62,899 nt of DNA from RGIG4576 sp045656705 (GCA_045656705.1 JAZORR010000054.1:1-62899), one strand, 5' to 3'; positions 24,204-34,526 are shown, numbered from the stretch's first letter. The notes: generated from the sequence alone by a model not told the origin. Numbers and translations are program-made.

Positions 24204-25664
24204 TTAGAACACGCCAAGGATTGAACCTGCCGAAGCATCTACCAAGTAAGTGTAAACACAGCTTACGATACCCACAAGCATGATACCAAGCACGCAGATA
24301 ATCATAGCCACGCGTTCGCTACAAGCACTCTTGAATGTTTCGATAGCATCTTCTTCTGGCTTGTTGATAAACATTGCCTTCACCACAAGCAAGTAGTAGT
24401 AAAGCGAAATGATTGTATTCAACAATGCGATGAACACAAGCACATACAATGCCACATTGCCTGTGCTCAATGCACTTGCAAAGATGAAGAACTTGCTGAA
24501 GAAACCTGCGAATGGAGGAATACCTGCAAGTGAGAACATTGCAAGCATCATCGCAAACGACAACCATGGGTTAGTCAAGCGTAGACCATTGTAATCGCTC
24601 ATCATCACCTTGCCTGTCTTGTTTTCGATAGCACCAATCACACCGAATGCAGCCAAGTTAGACAATACATACACAAGCACATAGTACATCAATGATGCAA
24701 GACCAAGGTCGTTAGCAGCTACCACACCAAGCATAATATAACCAGCTTGAGATACTGATGAGAATGCCAAGAAACGCTTCATATTGCGTTGACGGATAGC
24801 AAACAAGTTACCAAGAGTGATTGTCAACACGATAAGTGCATAAAGCATCCACTTCCATGCTACAGTGTAAACAGCACCAAACACTTGTACCAAAATCACC
24901 ATAAATGCAAATGCTGCAGCACCCTTAGAGATTACCGATAGATAACCAGTAACTGGAGTTGGAGCTCCTTGATACACATCTGCTGTCCACAAGTGGAATG
25001 GCACAAGAGAAAGTTTGAAACCAATACCTGCAATCACAAATGTCAATGCCACGATAAGCATTACCGACTTTTCGCCAAGCACAGCCACTGCAATGTCGTT
25101 GAAATACAACGAACCAGCCATTGCATACACAAATGACAAGCCCATCATAAACACGGCACTTGAGAAGATTGCTGTAAACAAGTATTTAGCTGCTGCTTCG
25201 TGACTTTCGTAACGATTCTTTTCGAATGCAATCAATGCAGCCAATGGCAATGATGCAGTTTCAAGACCAATCACAAACATCAAGAAGTGACGAGCTGAAA
25301 TCATGAAATACATACCAAACAATGTGAGAAGTAGCAATTCATAGAATTCACCTCTACGCACTGTCATATATTCACTATTTGCCCATTTGGTAGATTGAAT
25401 AAGCACGATAAGCATACCGATGTTCAAGATAGCCTTGATAGCAACAGTAGCCGATGTGTTGACAAACATTCCACCGAAAATAGAGCAATTAACATCACAC
25501 AAGAACACATTTGCAATGGTGAAGATACCGAAAGCTACACAAGTGAACACAGGTAGAGCGTTTTGTGCCTTCTTTGACAAGAATGTGTCATACAAGAACA
25601 CCAATAGGAACACTCCAAGTAGTCCTAACTCTTGTGGCATACTTAAAAATTGTGAATAATCCAT
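24204..25664 (-). CDS. nuoN: NADH-quinone oxidoreductase subunit N
   Basis: An inner-membrane, antiporter-like proton-pumping subunit of complex I. At 486 aa it has about fourteen helices. The conserved stretch KRFLAFSSVSQAGYIMLG (lysine-bearing helix) and GIPPFAGFFSKFFIF are typical of NuoN. It is the last gene of the nuo cluster, 38 bases after nuoM, and is followed by a terminator. Confidence 0.95.
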   Translation of the reverse strand: MDYSQFLSMPQELGLLGVFLLVFLYDTFLSKKAQNALPVFTCVAFGIFTIANVFLCDVNCSIFGGMFVNTSATVAIKAILNIGMLIVLIQSTKWANSEYMTVRRGEFYELLLLTLFGMYFMISARHFLMFVIGLETASLPLAALIAFEKNRYESHEAAAKYLFTAIFSSAVFMMGLSFVYAMAGSLYFNDIAVAVLGEKSVMLIVALTFVIAGIGFKLSLVPFHLWTADVYQGAPTPVTGYLSVISKGAAAFAFMVILVQVFGAVYTVAWKWMLYALIVLTITLGNLFAIRQRNMKRFLAFSSVSQAGYIMLGVVAANDLGLASLMYYVLVYVLSNLAAFGVIGAIENKTGKVMMSDYNGLRLTNPWLSFAMMLAMFSLAGIPPFAGFFSKFFIFASALSTGNVALYVLVFIALLNTIISLYYYLLVVKAMFINKPEEDAIETFKSACSERVAMIICVLGIMLVGIVSCVYTYLVDASAGSILGVF

Positions 25665-25702
25665 TTTCTAAATCTTTATTATTTCAACATTACAAATCAT
25701 TA

Positions 25703-27208
25703 TTAGAATGCACCCAATGCCTTGATGATTGGAGCAAAGCTATCAAATATAATCTCGTTAAAGAAATTAGGGAAGCAACCAAGACCTGCCACACAAGCGA
25801 TAAGTGTGATTACTGTGAACTTTTCGTGCCATACAGCATCGGTAAGTTCGCGGTGATGTTCGTCGTGAACAGGACCATAAAGCATCTTACCCACTACTCT
25901 CAAGATATACACAGCAGTGATTACGATTGCACTACATGCCATGATAGTAAGCACGCGGTGGAACATATCTGCGTGTGCAAACGAACCTACGAAGATTGTC
26001 ATTTCGGCTACGAAACCACTGAAGCCTGGCAAACCAAGGTTAGCAAGACCAGCAATCACATAACCCACACCCAAGAATGGCATAATTTGCATCAAACCAC
26101 CCATCTTGCGGATATCGCGAGTGTGTGTACGACCATAAATCATACCGATAAGGGCGAAGAACAACGCTGTCATAAGACCGTGTGAAAGCATTTGCATGAT
26201 AGCACCTGACATCGCAGTAGTGTTAAGCATTACGATAGCAAAAAGTACCATACCACAGTGGCTCACCGATGAATAAGCATTGATATACTTCAAGTCGGTT
26301 TGTACACAAGCACTGAATGCACCATATACCACACTGATACCTGTAAGAATCAAGAATACCCAAGCCAATTCATTTGCTGCGAAAGGCATCAAATAGATTG
26401 CGATACGGAAACATCCGTAGCCCCCAAGTTTCATCAATACACCTGCGTGAAGCATTGACACTGCAGTAGGTGCTGATGCGTGACCATCAGGACTCCATGT
26501 GTGGAATGGGAACATTGCACCAAGCACACCGAAACCTACGAAGGTCATTGGGAACAAGTAGTATTGCCATTCGTGAGGAATTGCATTGTTCTTTGCAATT
26601 TCAAGAAGATTCATTGTCAAGTTGCCATCGGCAGATGAATTGAAGTAGATACCAAGGATACCAAGCATCAGCAATGCCGATGCTCCCATAAGCATCAATG
26701 TAAGCTTCATTGCTGAATAGTTCTTGTTGCCACTACCCCAAACACCGATCAATAGATACATTGGGATAAGTGCCACTTCATAGAACATGAACATTGCAAA
26801 CAAGTCGATTGCGATAAAGAAACCGAATACACCTGTCGACAACAACCAGAACCACAAGAAATATTCTCTTGGGAATGGATCCATATTCCATGACGCAAAT
26901 ACGCCAGCAAAAACAATCACACACGATAGCAATAGCATAGATACCGAGATACCGTCTACACCAAGCGACAACTTAATATTCAATGGTTCAAACCACATCC
27001 AATTGCCACAGAACAGCATTTCATCGGCTACTCCAGCCGCTCTTAGTTGCAAGAATTCCATTAGCAAATACACGCCAAGTACCATCAATGCCGATGCACC
27101 AACGATTGACACAGCACGCACTTGCTTGATGTTCTTACACAACGCCAACCCTGCTAATGTAAGCACAGGAATTACGACGAAATAAATTAATATATTTTCC
27201 CAAATCAT
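25703..27208 (-). CDS. nuoM: NADH-quinone oxidoreductase subunit M
   Basis: A 501-aa antiporter-like membrane subunit of complex I. The MFYEVALIPMYLLIG segment holds the conserved Glu, and the discontinuous-helix Lys/His stretch is LHAGVLMKLGGYG. A second key region is DLKYINAYSSVSHCG. Gaps to nuoL and nuoN are 29 and 38 bases, so the genes are cotranscribed. Family assignment is firm. Confidence 0.95.
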   Translation of the reverse strand: MIWENILIYFVVIPVLTLAGLALCKNIKQVRAVSIVGASALMVLGVYLLMEFLQLRAAGVADEMLFCGNWMWFEPLNIKLSLGVDGISVSMLLLSCVIVFAGVFASWNMDPFPREYFLWFWLLSTGVFGFFIAIDLFAMFMFYEVALIPMYLLIGVWGSGNKNYSAMKLTLMLMGASALLMLGILGIYFNSSADGNLTMNLLEIAKNNAIPHEWQYYLFPMTFVGFGVLGAMFPFHTWSPDGHASAPTAVSMLHAGVLMKLGGYGCFRIAIYLMPFAANELAWVFLILTGISVVYGAFSACVQTDLKYINAYSSVSHCGMVLFAIVMLNTTAMSGAIMQMLSHGLMTALFFALIGMIYGRTHTRDIRKMGGLMQIMPFLGVGYVIAGLANLGLPGFSGFVAEMTIFVGSFAHADMFHRVLTIMACSAIVITAVYILRVVGKMLYGPVHDEHHRELTDAVWHEKFTVITLIACVAGLGCFPNFFNEIIFDSFAPIIKALGAF

Positions 27209-27237
27209 GTTTCTAAGTATTTACACTGTTCTTACAA

Positions 27238-29178
27238 TTAGATTAAACATATCACTGTTATTGCAGCAAGCAACAATGCACCAATCAAATACACATATAC
27301 ATATGCTTGAATGTTACCAGATTGCAACTTACGCACTGCATATGATGCTGAGTTTGCAAGGTTAGCAAGTTGGTTGAGCGAACCATCAACGATTTGACGG
27401 TCAAACCATGCCAACGGACGGCAAATCTTTTCGAAGATAATCTTGTGGGTAATGAATTGGTACAATTCGTCCATATAGAAACGATTGTATGCAGCAGTCC
27501 ACAAACCACTCATTGCCTTCTTCATCTTTGCAGGTGCTTCGTTTTCCTTCAAGTAAAGCTTTGTAGCAAGAAGGATAGCAAGCACTGCCACCACCACGCT
27601 ACTGATAGCCACCGACCAAGTCATATGAATTGGGTGACTTGCACGGTCGAATGTTACCATTTCACCGAATGGTACGAAACCTGCCACAATTGAAATCACA
27701 GAAAGGATAATCAATGGCAACGACATTGTCATCGGACCATCGTGTGGAGTGTGATGACCATAATCTGGAGTGTTCCACCAGAAAATCTTGTAATACAAAC
27801 GGAACATATAGAATGCTGTCATACCCGCTACAAGCATCATCCAAACACCCCAAATTGGGTTGTTCAAGAATGCTGCAACAAGGATTTCGTCCTTACTGAA
27901 GAAACCTGCAAATGGAGGAATACCTGCAATTGCAAGACAGCCTATCAAGAATGTGATGTTACAGATTGGCATATACTTGCGAAGACCACCCATTGCACTC
28001 ATTTCGTTGCTGTGTACGGCGTGGATAATTGCACCAGAGCACAAGAACAACAACGCCTTAAACATTGCGTGAGTAAACAAGTGGAACATTGAAGCCATAT
28101 AACCTACACCATCGTGTAGTTCTGGACGAGCCACACCAAGTGAAGTCACCATAAACGCAATTTGCGAAATTGTAGAGAACGCAAGCACACGCTTAATATC
28201 ACTTTGCACACATGCCACCGCTGCTGCATAGAATGCTGTGAACGCACCTATTACGGTGATCACCATCATCGCACCTTCTTGCAAGCAATACAATGGGAAC
28301 ATACGAGCTATCAAATACACACCTGCAACCACCATTGTAGCAGCGTGGATCAACGCCGATACTGGAGTTGGACCTTCCATCGCGTCTGGGAGCCAAATGT
28401 GCAATGGGAACATTGCCGACTTACCAGCACCACCCATAAAGATAAGCACCAAAGCCCAAGTCATCACTGAGCAGCCCATAAATGTAGCACCACCTGTTGT
28501 AGCGATGGCTGCTGTAGGATCACTTGTCAATGTGATGAAATCAAATGTTTGGGTATAGAACGATAGAATCAAAATACCTACCAAGAAGCCAAGGTCGGCA
28601 AAGCGAGTCACGATGAACGCCTTCTTTGATGCCGATACAGCTGCTGGCAATGTATAGTAGAAACCAATCAACAAATAAGAAGATACACCCACAAGCTCCC
28701 AGAAAATATACATTTGGAAGATGTTTGGAGCCACCACAAGACCAAGCATTGACAATGAGAAGAGCGATAGATAAGCATAGTAGCGTTGTAGACCCTTTTC
28801 ATATTCATGGTGATGATCTTGCATATAGCCCAAGCTATACAAGTGTACCAAGAACGATACTGTAGTGATCACGATAAGCATCATTGCCGAAATAGGATCG
28901 AGCAAGAAGCCAAGCTTAATCACAAGTTTTTCGCTAAATTCAAGCCATGTCAAATCCCATGCCACCAATTGTTGGCGGATACCATCTACAATTTGGCCTT
29001 GAGTAGTACCGAAGAAATAGTCAAGTCCTATAATGTAGGCTATCACAGCTGTGATACCCATCATTGTAGTACCCACCACCCCAGCAGTCTTTCTGCTCAA
29101 GCGTGTTCCCATCAATCCCAAGAAGAGGAATGTAATCAATGGAAGCACCAATACTAAATACGAATATGAGAAATCCAT
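27238..29178 (-). CDS. nuoL: NADH-quinone oxidoreductase subunit L
   Basis: A 646-aa proton-pumping membrane subunit with the long C-terminal lateral helix of NuoL. Motifs include IFWELVGVSSYLLIGF (conserved Glu), SALIHAATMVVAGVYL and KRVLAFSTISQIAFM. It follows nuoK by only five bases. Nothing in the sequence departs from the family. Confidence 0.96.
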   Translation of the reverse strand: MDFSYSYLVLVLPLITFLFLGLMGTRLSRKTAGVVGTTMMGITAVIAYIIGLDYFFGTTQGQIVDGIRQQLVAWDLTWLEFSEKLVIKLGFLLDPISAMMLIVITTVSFLVHLYSLGYMQDHHHEYEKGLQRYYAYLSLFSLSMLGLVVAPNIFQMYIFWELVGVSSYLLIGFYYTLPAAVSASKKAFIVTRFADLGFLVGILILSFYTQTFDFITLTSDPTAAIATTGGATFMGCSVMTWALVLIFMGGAGKSAMFPLHIWLPDAMEGPTPVSALIHAATMVVAGVYLIARMFPLYCLQEGAMMVITVIGAFTAFYAAAVACVQSDIKRVLAFSTISQIAFMVTSLGVARPELHDGVGYMASMFHLFTHAMFKALLFLCSGAIIHAVHSNEMSAMGGLRKYMPICNITFLIGCLAIAGIPPFAGFFSKDEILVAAFLNNPIWGVWMMLVAGMTAFYMFRLYYKIFWWNTPDYGHHTPHDGPMTMSLPLIILSVISIVAGFVPFGEMVTFDRASHPIHMTWSVAISSVVVAVLAILLATKLYLKENEAPAKMKKAMSGLWTAAYNRFYMDELYQFITHKIIFEKICRPLAWFDRQIVDGSLNQLANLANSASYAVRKLQSGNIQAYVYVYLIGALLLAAITVICLI

Positions 29179-29183
29179 AAATC

Positions 29184-29495
29184 TTAAAATTTCATTTTAG
29201 TAAGTTCACGAATATCGATATTCTTAGCCATACGGAACACATTCACGATAATCGCTATCGCCAATGCTGTTTCGGCTGCCGCTATCGCGATGGCAAACAA
29301 TGAGAAGAACATGCCTTCCATCTCACCCGGGAACAAATAACGGTTAAACACTACAAAATTAATATCCACTGCGTTGAGCATCAACTCAAGAGATATCAAG
29401 ATCGCAATCATATTTTTGCGGGTAATAAACCCATAAACTCCGCAGCAGAACATTATCATGCTCGGAACGATATAATATAACATTTCTAATTCCAT
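29184..29495 (-). CDS. nuoK: NADH-quinone oxidoreductase subunit K
   Basis: A small three-helix subunit of complex I. I place the start at 29495 (MELEMLYYIVPSMI), because AAGGAGG lies eight bases ahead of it and the 103-aa product has the usual NuoK length; the longer frame to 29525 overlaps nuoJ. The conserved Glu residues in helices two and three are present (ISLELMLNAVDINFV, AAAETALAIAI). It sits between nuoJ and nuoL. Confidence 0.93.
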   Translation of the reverse strand: MELEMLYYIVPSMIMFCCGVYGFITRKNMIAILISLELMLNAVDINFVVFNRYLFPGEMEGMFFSLFAIAIAAAETALAIAIIVNVFRMAKNIDIRELTKMKF

Positions 29496-29508
29496 ATCAA
29501 TATCCTCC

Positions 29509-30024
29509 TTATCGTTTACGGGCAATCACAATACCACCTATTATACAAACCAATAGCAATACACTGATAGCTTCAAATGGCAATAGATATCCAAACTTTT
29601 CTGTGCTCAATAGTGCTTGACCTATCTTTTCAATAGTTACATTGATTGGTTGATTCACCAAAGTCTTGCACATTTCGCATTGGCTAAACATTGCATATCC
29701 ACACACCAATGCTGTCAACACTGAAGCACTAATGCCTATTAGTTTCTTATGCGACTCAAGTGGTTCTGCATCTTTTCCAGGCTTTCCTGTAAGGAATATA
29801 GCAAACACAAAGAGCACAAGGATACCACCTGCATACACCGCTATTTGCACGGCACCAAGGAATTCATAATCCAATTGGAAATAGATTCCCGCTGTAGCAA
29901 ACAACACGAATAGCAAATAAGTAGCTGCACGCAATATCTTCTTTGTGGTCACAGTCATCACCGAGAACACTACAATTGCTATTGCAATTATAAGAAACGC
30001 GATATTACTTCCTAATAATTCCAT
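29509..30024 (-). CDS. nuoJ: NADH-quinone oxidoreductase subunit J
   Basis: A 171-aa membrane subunit with five helices. I use the ATG at 30024 (MELLGSNIAF); the frame could also begin at a TTG nine bases earlier. The conserved LDYEFLGAVQIAVYAGGILVL region of the third helix is present, where a pi-bulge occurs in known structures. It begins five bases after the end of nuoI. Assignment is firm. Confidence 0.93.
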   Translation of the reverse strand: MELLGSNIAFLIIAIAIVVFSVMTVTTKKILRAATYLLFVLFATAGIYFQLDYEFLGAVQIAVYAGGILVLFVFAIFLTGKPGKDAEPLESHKKLIGISASVLTALVCGYAMFSQCEMCKTLVNQPINVTIEKIGQALLSTEKFGYLLPFEAISVLLLVCIIGGIVIARKR

Positions 30025-30029
30025 ATTTA

Positions 30030-30560
30030 TCAATTTTCTTGTTTTTTATCTTCAGCTGGAGCTGCGTCAGCTGGCTTTACTACTGGTTTTGCCACTGGTG
30101 CAGGTTTTTCCTTCTCAGGAAGATAATTCAACTGCTTAACCAATTTCTCACGAGTGAAAACAGCTTGTTCAAATTCATTGCTAAACTCTATCGCCTTAGC
30201 AGCACATGAGCTCACACACAACATACAGAATGTACAGCTACCAAGGTCATACATATACTTCTCGAGTTTTTTCTTTTTCTTTCCGTCTGGAAGTTCCACC
30301 ATCTTCGATTCGATTGTGATAGTTCCGTTCGGACAGTTCATTTGGCACAATCCACAAGCTATACACTTGTGATAGCCTTCGCTGTCATAAACAAACTTCA
30401 ATGTTGCTCTGAAGCGTTCTGGAATTTCGAGAGTATCTCTATTTTCAGGATATTGATATGTAAGTTTAGGAGTCACAAATTCCTTACCAGTCACTTGTAG
30501 CCCCTTCAACAAACTTGAAATACCTCTGAAAAGAGAAGAGAAATATTCCTTCATACTCAT
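30030..30560 (-). CDS. nuoI: NADH-quinone oxidoreductase subunit I
   Basis: A 176-aa peripheral subunit that carries two 4Fe-4S clusters passing electrons toward quinone. The cysteine sets are CIACGLCQMNCP and CTFCMLCVSSC. The C-terminal 35 residues are rich in Pro, Ala and Lys, an extension not needed for the fold. It is the first nuo gene after the inserted ATP synthase block. The 103-base gap upstream holds the atpG terminator and I see no good TAnnTTTG box in it, so its expression may rely on read-through. Confidence 0.93.
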   Translation of the reverse strand: MSMKEYFSSLFRGISSLLKGLQVTGKEFVTPKLTYQYPENRDTLEIPERFRATLKFVYDSEGYHKCIACGLCQMNCPNGTITIESKMVELPDGKKKKKLEKYMYDLGSCTFCMLCVSSCAAKAIEFSNEFEQAVFTREKLVKQLNYLPEKEKPAPVAKPVVKPADAAPAEDKKQEN

Positions 30561-30611
30561 AAATAAGTAATACTTATATTCTTTCTTTTTCTACCTTAAT
30601 TAATAAAATTT

Positions 30612-30645
30612 AAAAAGAGTGGGTTGGTATTTACCCACCCTTTTA
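30612..30645 (-). terminator. terminator after atpG
   Basis: GTGGGT (30619-30624) pairs with ACCCAC (30633-30638), extended through a mismatch by AAAAG/CTTTT. On the minus strand a T-run follows. It lies between the ATP synthase genes and nuoI. Confidence 0.7.
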
Positions 30646-30663
30646 TCGTATTCTCTCTCTGTT

Positions 30664-31551
30664 TTATCGTTCTACCTGTCCGCCTACGATATCAAGTAGC
30701 TCTGTGGTAATACCTTGTTGACGCAACTTGTTGTATTCCAATTGCAATCCCTCAAGAAGAGTCTTAGCATTATCACTCGCACTTTGCATAGCCATCACAC
30801 GAGCTGCTTGTTCCGAAGCATTATTCTCAGTGAATTGTGCTTGCATCATAGCAAGAATATACAACGGCAATACACTATTAAAGATTGTATTACCATCTGG
30901 TTCGAAGATACATAGAGCATTCTTGTCCACATGCACTGTGTTTCCTTCTGTTAGTGCCTCATACGACACAGGAAGAATCTGCTCCTTAGCCAATTTTTGG
31001 CGACTCATAGAGTGGAAATGCATATACACCACTTCCACCTTATCATACTTGCCTTCCAAAAAAGCATTTTTCAGCTCTTCGGTAAAATCAGCCACTTCTC
31101 GTTGAGTGCTTCGTGTGTGCAAGGTCGCAGGTTCCACATGCACACCTGTTCCAGCCAAACGCAATGTAGCTTTCGCCATCTTCTTGCCCACTGGCAGCAC
31201 ATGCAATGCCACGCCCTCACCATATTTTTCGCGTGCTTCATCTATATACTCGAGCAAACCCTTATATATATTATTGTTGTACGCACCACACAAACCATCA
31301 TCAGAACCATATACCAGATACGCGATGTTCTTTACCTCACGCTCTTCGATAAGAGGTGAAGAGTATTCACCATCTGCAGCCAATAGGTGACTTATTACAG
31401 TCTGCACTTGACTACGGAAAGGTACCAAACGCTTCAACGCTTGCTCAAACTTATGCATCTTAGCCGACGAAATCATCTTCATAGCACCGGTGATTTTCTC
31501 AGTCGATGCCACAGAACCTATTCGTCCCTTCAACTCGCGTAATGTAGCCAT
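30664..31551 (-). CDS. atpG: ATP synthase gamma subunit
   Basis: The 295-aa central shaft of F1. The N-terminal RIGSVASTEKITGAMKMISSAK and the C-terminal MQSASDNAKTLLEGLQLEYNKLRQ helices, which form the coiled coil inside the alpha/beta ring, are clear. It is the last gene of the ATP synthase block, ten bases after atpA, and is followed by a terminator. Confidence 0.95.
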   Translation of the reverse strand: MATLRELKGRIGSVASTEKITGAMKMISSAKMHKFEQALKRLVPFRSQVQTVISHLLAADGEYSSPLIEEREVKNIAYLVYGSDDGLCGAYNNNIYKGLLEYIDEAREKYGEGVALHVLPVGKKMAKATLRLAGTGVHVEPATLHTRSTQREVADFTEELKNAFLEGKYDKVEVVYMHFHSMSRQKLAKEQILPVSYEALTEGNTVHVDKNALCIFEPDGNTIFNSVLPLYILAMMQAQFTENNASEQAARVMAMQSASDNAKTLLEGLQLEYNKLRQQGITTELLDIVGGQVER

Positions 31552-31560
31552 AGTATATTA

Positions 31561-33138
31561 TTATTCCTTAAAATTGCTTGCTACTTGTTTTGCTACTTCA
31601 GCCAACTTTGCAGTCACATCGTCGTTGATCACACCACTCTTTAGCACGTCAAGCACTTCTGCTTGATATTTTGCCTTCAAAGTTTGGATAAACAACTTTT
31701 CAAACTCAGCCACCTTGCCAAGAGGCACTTCGCTCATCAAACCTTGTGTACCACAATAGATTGATGCGATTTGCTCTTCCACAGGCACTGGAGTATATTG
31801 TGGTTGGATTAGCAAACGCTCATTCTTTCGTCCCTTGTCGATAGTCATCGCTGTTACAGGGTCGATATCACCACCAAACTTGGTGAACGATTCCAATTCA
31901 CGGAATTGTGCTTGGGATATCTTAAGTGTACCAGCCACCTTCTTCATTGACTTGATTTGAGCATTACCACCCACACGCGACACAGAGATACCCACATTCA
32001 CCGCAGGACGCACACCATTGTTAAACAATGCCGATTCCAAATAAATCTGTCCGTCGGTGATTGAAATCACATTCGTTGGGATATAAGCCGACACGTCACC
32101 TGCTTGAGTCTCGATGATAGGGAGTGCTGTAAGCGAACCGCCACCCTTCACCAATGGTTTCATCTCTTCAGGAAGATCGTTCATAGACTCTGCCACCTTT
32201 TGGTTGTCGATAATCTTCGCAGCACGCTCAAGCAAGCGAGAGTGCAAATAGAAGATATCACCAGGATAAGCTTCACGACCTGAAGGACGCTTCAAGATAA
32301 GACACAACTCACGGTAAGCCACAGCTTGCTTCGACAAGTCATCATATACGATAAGAGCATCACGACCAGAGTCGCGGAAATACTCACCAATAGCAGCACC
32401 AGCAAAAGGTGCATAGTAACGCATTGATGCCGAATCTGAAGCAGTAGCAGCCACCACCACTGTGTAGTCAAGTGCGCCGTGTTCCTTCAATTCATTCACG
32501 ATTTGTGCCACGGTAGAAGCCTTCTGACCGATAGCCACATATATACAATACACAGGCTTGCCTGCATCATATCCACTTTTTTGATTGATAATAGTATCGA
32601 TTGCAATCGCAGTCTTACCAATCTGACGGTCGCCAATAATAAGCTCGCGTTGTCCGCGGCCGATTGGAATCATCGAGTCGATAGCCTTAATACCTGTTTG
32701 AAGTGGTTGGTTTACAGGTTGACGGAAGATAACCCCCGGTGCTCTACGGTCTAGTGGCAATCTCACCTTAGCTCCCTCGATTGGACCTTTGCCATCAAGA
32801 GGCTCACCAAGCATATTGATTACACGACCAAGCAATCCTTCACCTACTTCAATCGACGCGATTTTTCCTGTGCGACGCACACTCATATTCTCAGTCACTT
32901 CGTTCACCTTATCAAGAAGAATCACACCCACGTTGCTTTCTTCAAGGTTCATTGCCACGCCAGTAACACCGTTCTCAAATTCTACAAGCTCATTAGCTTT
33001 CACATTTTCAAGACCGTATACATGCGCCACACCGTCACCCACGCTAAGCACAGTGCCCACTTCTTCAAAAGATACCTTCGCATTGACTGCGCTGAGTTCT
33101 TTCTTTAATATTTCAGATACCTCGCTTGGATTTATCAT
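31561..33138 (-). CDS. atpA: ATP synthase alpha subunit
   Basis: The 525-aa non-catalytic nucleotide-binding F1 subunit. The Walker A loop is GDRQIGKT (169-176), and the RAPGVIFRQPVNQPLQTGIKA region is typical. The start codon overlaps the end of atpH by four bases, suggesting coupled translation. No unusual feature seen. Confidence 0.97.
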   Translation of the reverse strand: MINPSEVSEILKKELSAVNAKVSFEEVGTVLSVGDGVAHVYGLENVKANELVEFENGVTGVAMNLEESNVGVILLDKVNEVTENMSVRRTGKIASIEVGEGLLGRVINMLGEPLDGKGPIEGAKVRLPLDRRAPGVIFRQPVNQPLQTGIKAIDSMIPIGRGQRELIIGDRQIGKTAIAIDTIINQKSGYDAGKPVYCIYVAIGQKASTVAQIVNELKEHGALDYTVVVAATASDSASMRYYAPFAGAAIGEYFRDSGRDALIVYDDLSKQAVAYRELCLILKRPSGREAYPGDIFYLHSRLLERAAKIIDNQKVAESMNDLPEEMKPLVKGGGSLTALPIIETQAGDVSAYIPTNVISITDGQIYLESALFNNGVRPAVNVGISVSRVGGNAQIKSMKKVAGTLKISQAQFRELESFTKFGGDIDPVTAMTIDKGRKNERLLIQPQYTPVPVEEQIASIYCGTQGLMSEVPLGKVAEFEKLFIQTLKAKYQAEVLDVLKSGVINDDVTAKLAEVAKQVASNFKE

Positions 33139-33677
33139 CTCTTTAAGAGTTTTAAACGCAATTTCTTTAATTCATTCTTAATAGAAGCATCAAGCACCAT
33201 TGAGTCCACTTGCACAGTGAAGCCACCTATTAGGTCCTTATCCACCGACACAGTGCGCTCAATAGTTTTTCCTTCGAGCTGTGGCTTAACCACTTCTATT
33301 ATCTGCGATAATTTATCATCCGACAACTCTGTTGCCGTAGTGATATTCACTTGCGCTATATTGTTTGCCATACGATATATTTTACCATACGACAAAGCCA
33401 TTTCGCGCATAGCACTTTCGCGGTTGTTCTTTATTACCATCAAGATGAATTTGTCAAGACATCCATCCTTTTCAGCACCAGATGCCAACAAAAGCACTTT
33501 TTCCCTATCGGCAACGGGTAAAAATGGATTGTCAACTGTCTTTTTCAGCTCAGGCAACGCCTCATAGCTCGCACACAGTTGCTTCATTTGCAAATACACC
33601 TCTTGGCTTGCGTTTTCTTCTATCGCAAACTTATATAATGCCTTTGCATACCGATTTGGAATAAGTCCATCATTCAT
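33135..33677 (-). CDS. atpH: ATP synthase delta subunit
   Basis: The 180-aa stator subunit joining F1 to the b dimer. The N-terminal RYAKALYKFAIEENAS and the C-terminal DKDLIGGFTVQVDSMVLDAS match the OSCP/delta family. It lies six bases after atpF and overlaps atpA by four bases. Confidence 0.93.
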   Translation of the reverse strand: MNDGLIPNRYAKALYKFAIEENASQEVYLQMKQLCASYEALPELKKTVDNPFLPVADREKVLLLASGAEKDGCLDKFILMVIKNNRESAMREMALSYGKIYRMANNIAQVNITTATELSDDKLSQIIEVVKPQLEGKTIERTVSVDKDLIGGFTVQVDSMVLDASIKNELKKLRLKLLKR

Positions 33678-33682
33678 AACTA

Positions 33683-34180
33683 TCAGTTTTTAGTCTCAAC
33701 CTCGTTCAACAATTTATCCACAAGCTCGGCTTGTGACTTATCATCAGCCAAATCACGACGAACCACTTGTTCAGCGATTTGCAACGCAAATTGGCTCACC
33801 TCACTGCGGAATTGCAACTCTGATTCCTTGCGCGCTTGCTCGATAGATACCTTTGCTGCATCCATCACTTTCTTAGCTTCCTTAGCTGCAGCATCTTTTG
33901 CTTCCTCAATGATTTGAGTACGCATCTTTGCAGCTTCGCGCAAGATTTCAGCTTGCTGTTTCTGTGCTTCGCTTACATATTTTGCAGCTTCTTGTTGAGC
34001 ATTCTCCAATTGTTCCTTTGCATTTTGAGCATATTCCACTCCCTTATCGATTAGGTCGGCTCTTTCTTCGAGCGACTTCACGATAAATGGCCAGCCAAAT
34101 TTCCCCAATAGCAACACCAATAGGAGAACTGTCACAAACATCCAAAATATCAAGCCGAAATCAGGCGAGAACAGTTCCAT
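33683..34180 (-). CDS. atpF: ATP synthase b subunit
   Basis: The 165-aa peripheral stalk subunit. One N-terminal membrane helix (about 7-30) is followed by a long charged, Ala/Glu/Lys-rich coiled coil. The segment GKFGWPFIVKSLEERADLI is characteristic. Only one b-type gene is present, as expected for a homodimer. It lies ten bases after atpE. Confidence 0.93.
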   Translation of the reverse strand: MELFSPDFGLIFWMFVTVLLLVLLLGKFGWPFIVKSLEERADLIDKGVEYAQNAKEQLENAQQEAAKYVSEAQKQQAEILREAAKMRTQIIEEAKDAAAKEAKKVMDAAKVSIEQARKESELQFRSEVSQFALQIAEQVVRRDLADDKSQAELVDKLLNEVETKN

Positions 34181-34190
34181 TCTAATTTAT

Positions 34191-34454
34191 TTAAACAAAC
34201 AATGTTAATAGACAAACGATAACACCGAATAGTGCCACACCTTCCACAAGAGCAGCAATTACAATCATATTACTACGAATGTCGCCTGCTGATTCTGGTT
34301 GACGAGCGATTGCTTCCATTGCAGATGCACCAATCTTACCAATACCAAGACCTGCACCAATTGCGATAATACCTGCGCCAATACAAGCACCAAGACGGTC
34401 AAGACCAAGACTTTGAGCAGCTTCTACTGCTTGAGCTAAAATCATTGCTAACAT
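34191..34454 (-). CDS. atpE: ATP synthase c subunit
   Basis: The 87-aa ring subunit: two hydrophobic helices joined by the ARQPE loop. The ion-binding Glu is E71 (AALVEGVALFG). The residues around it do not show the Gln/Glu-Ser set of sodium-dependent rings, so proton coupling is inferred. It lies 72 bases after atpB, an AT-rich gap with no clear promoter. Confidence 0.93.
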   Translation of the reverse strand: MLAMILAQAVEAAQSLGLDRLGACIGAGIIAIGAGLGIGKIGASAMEAIARQPESAGDIRSNMIVIAALVEGVALFGVIVCLLTLFV

Positions 34455-34526
34455 AATTCAAAAAGTTTTTAAAGTTAATATTTTTGTTATTTTTTTATTT
34501 TATTTCAAAAGTTTGTTTTTGTGTAA

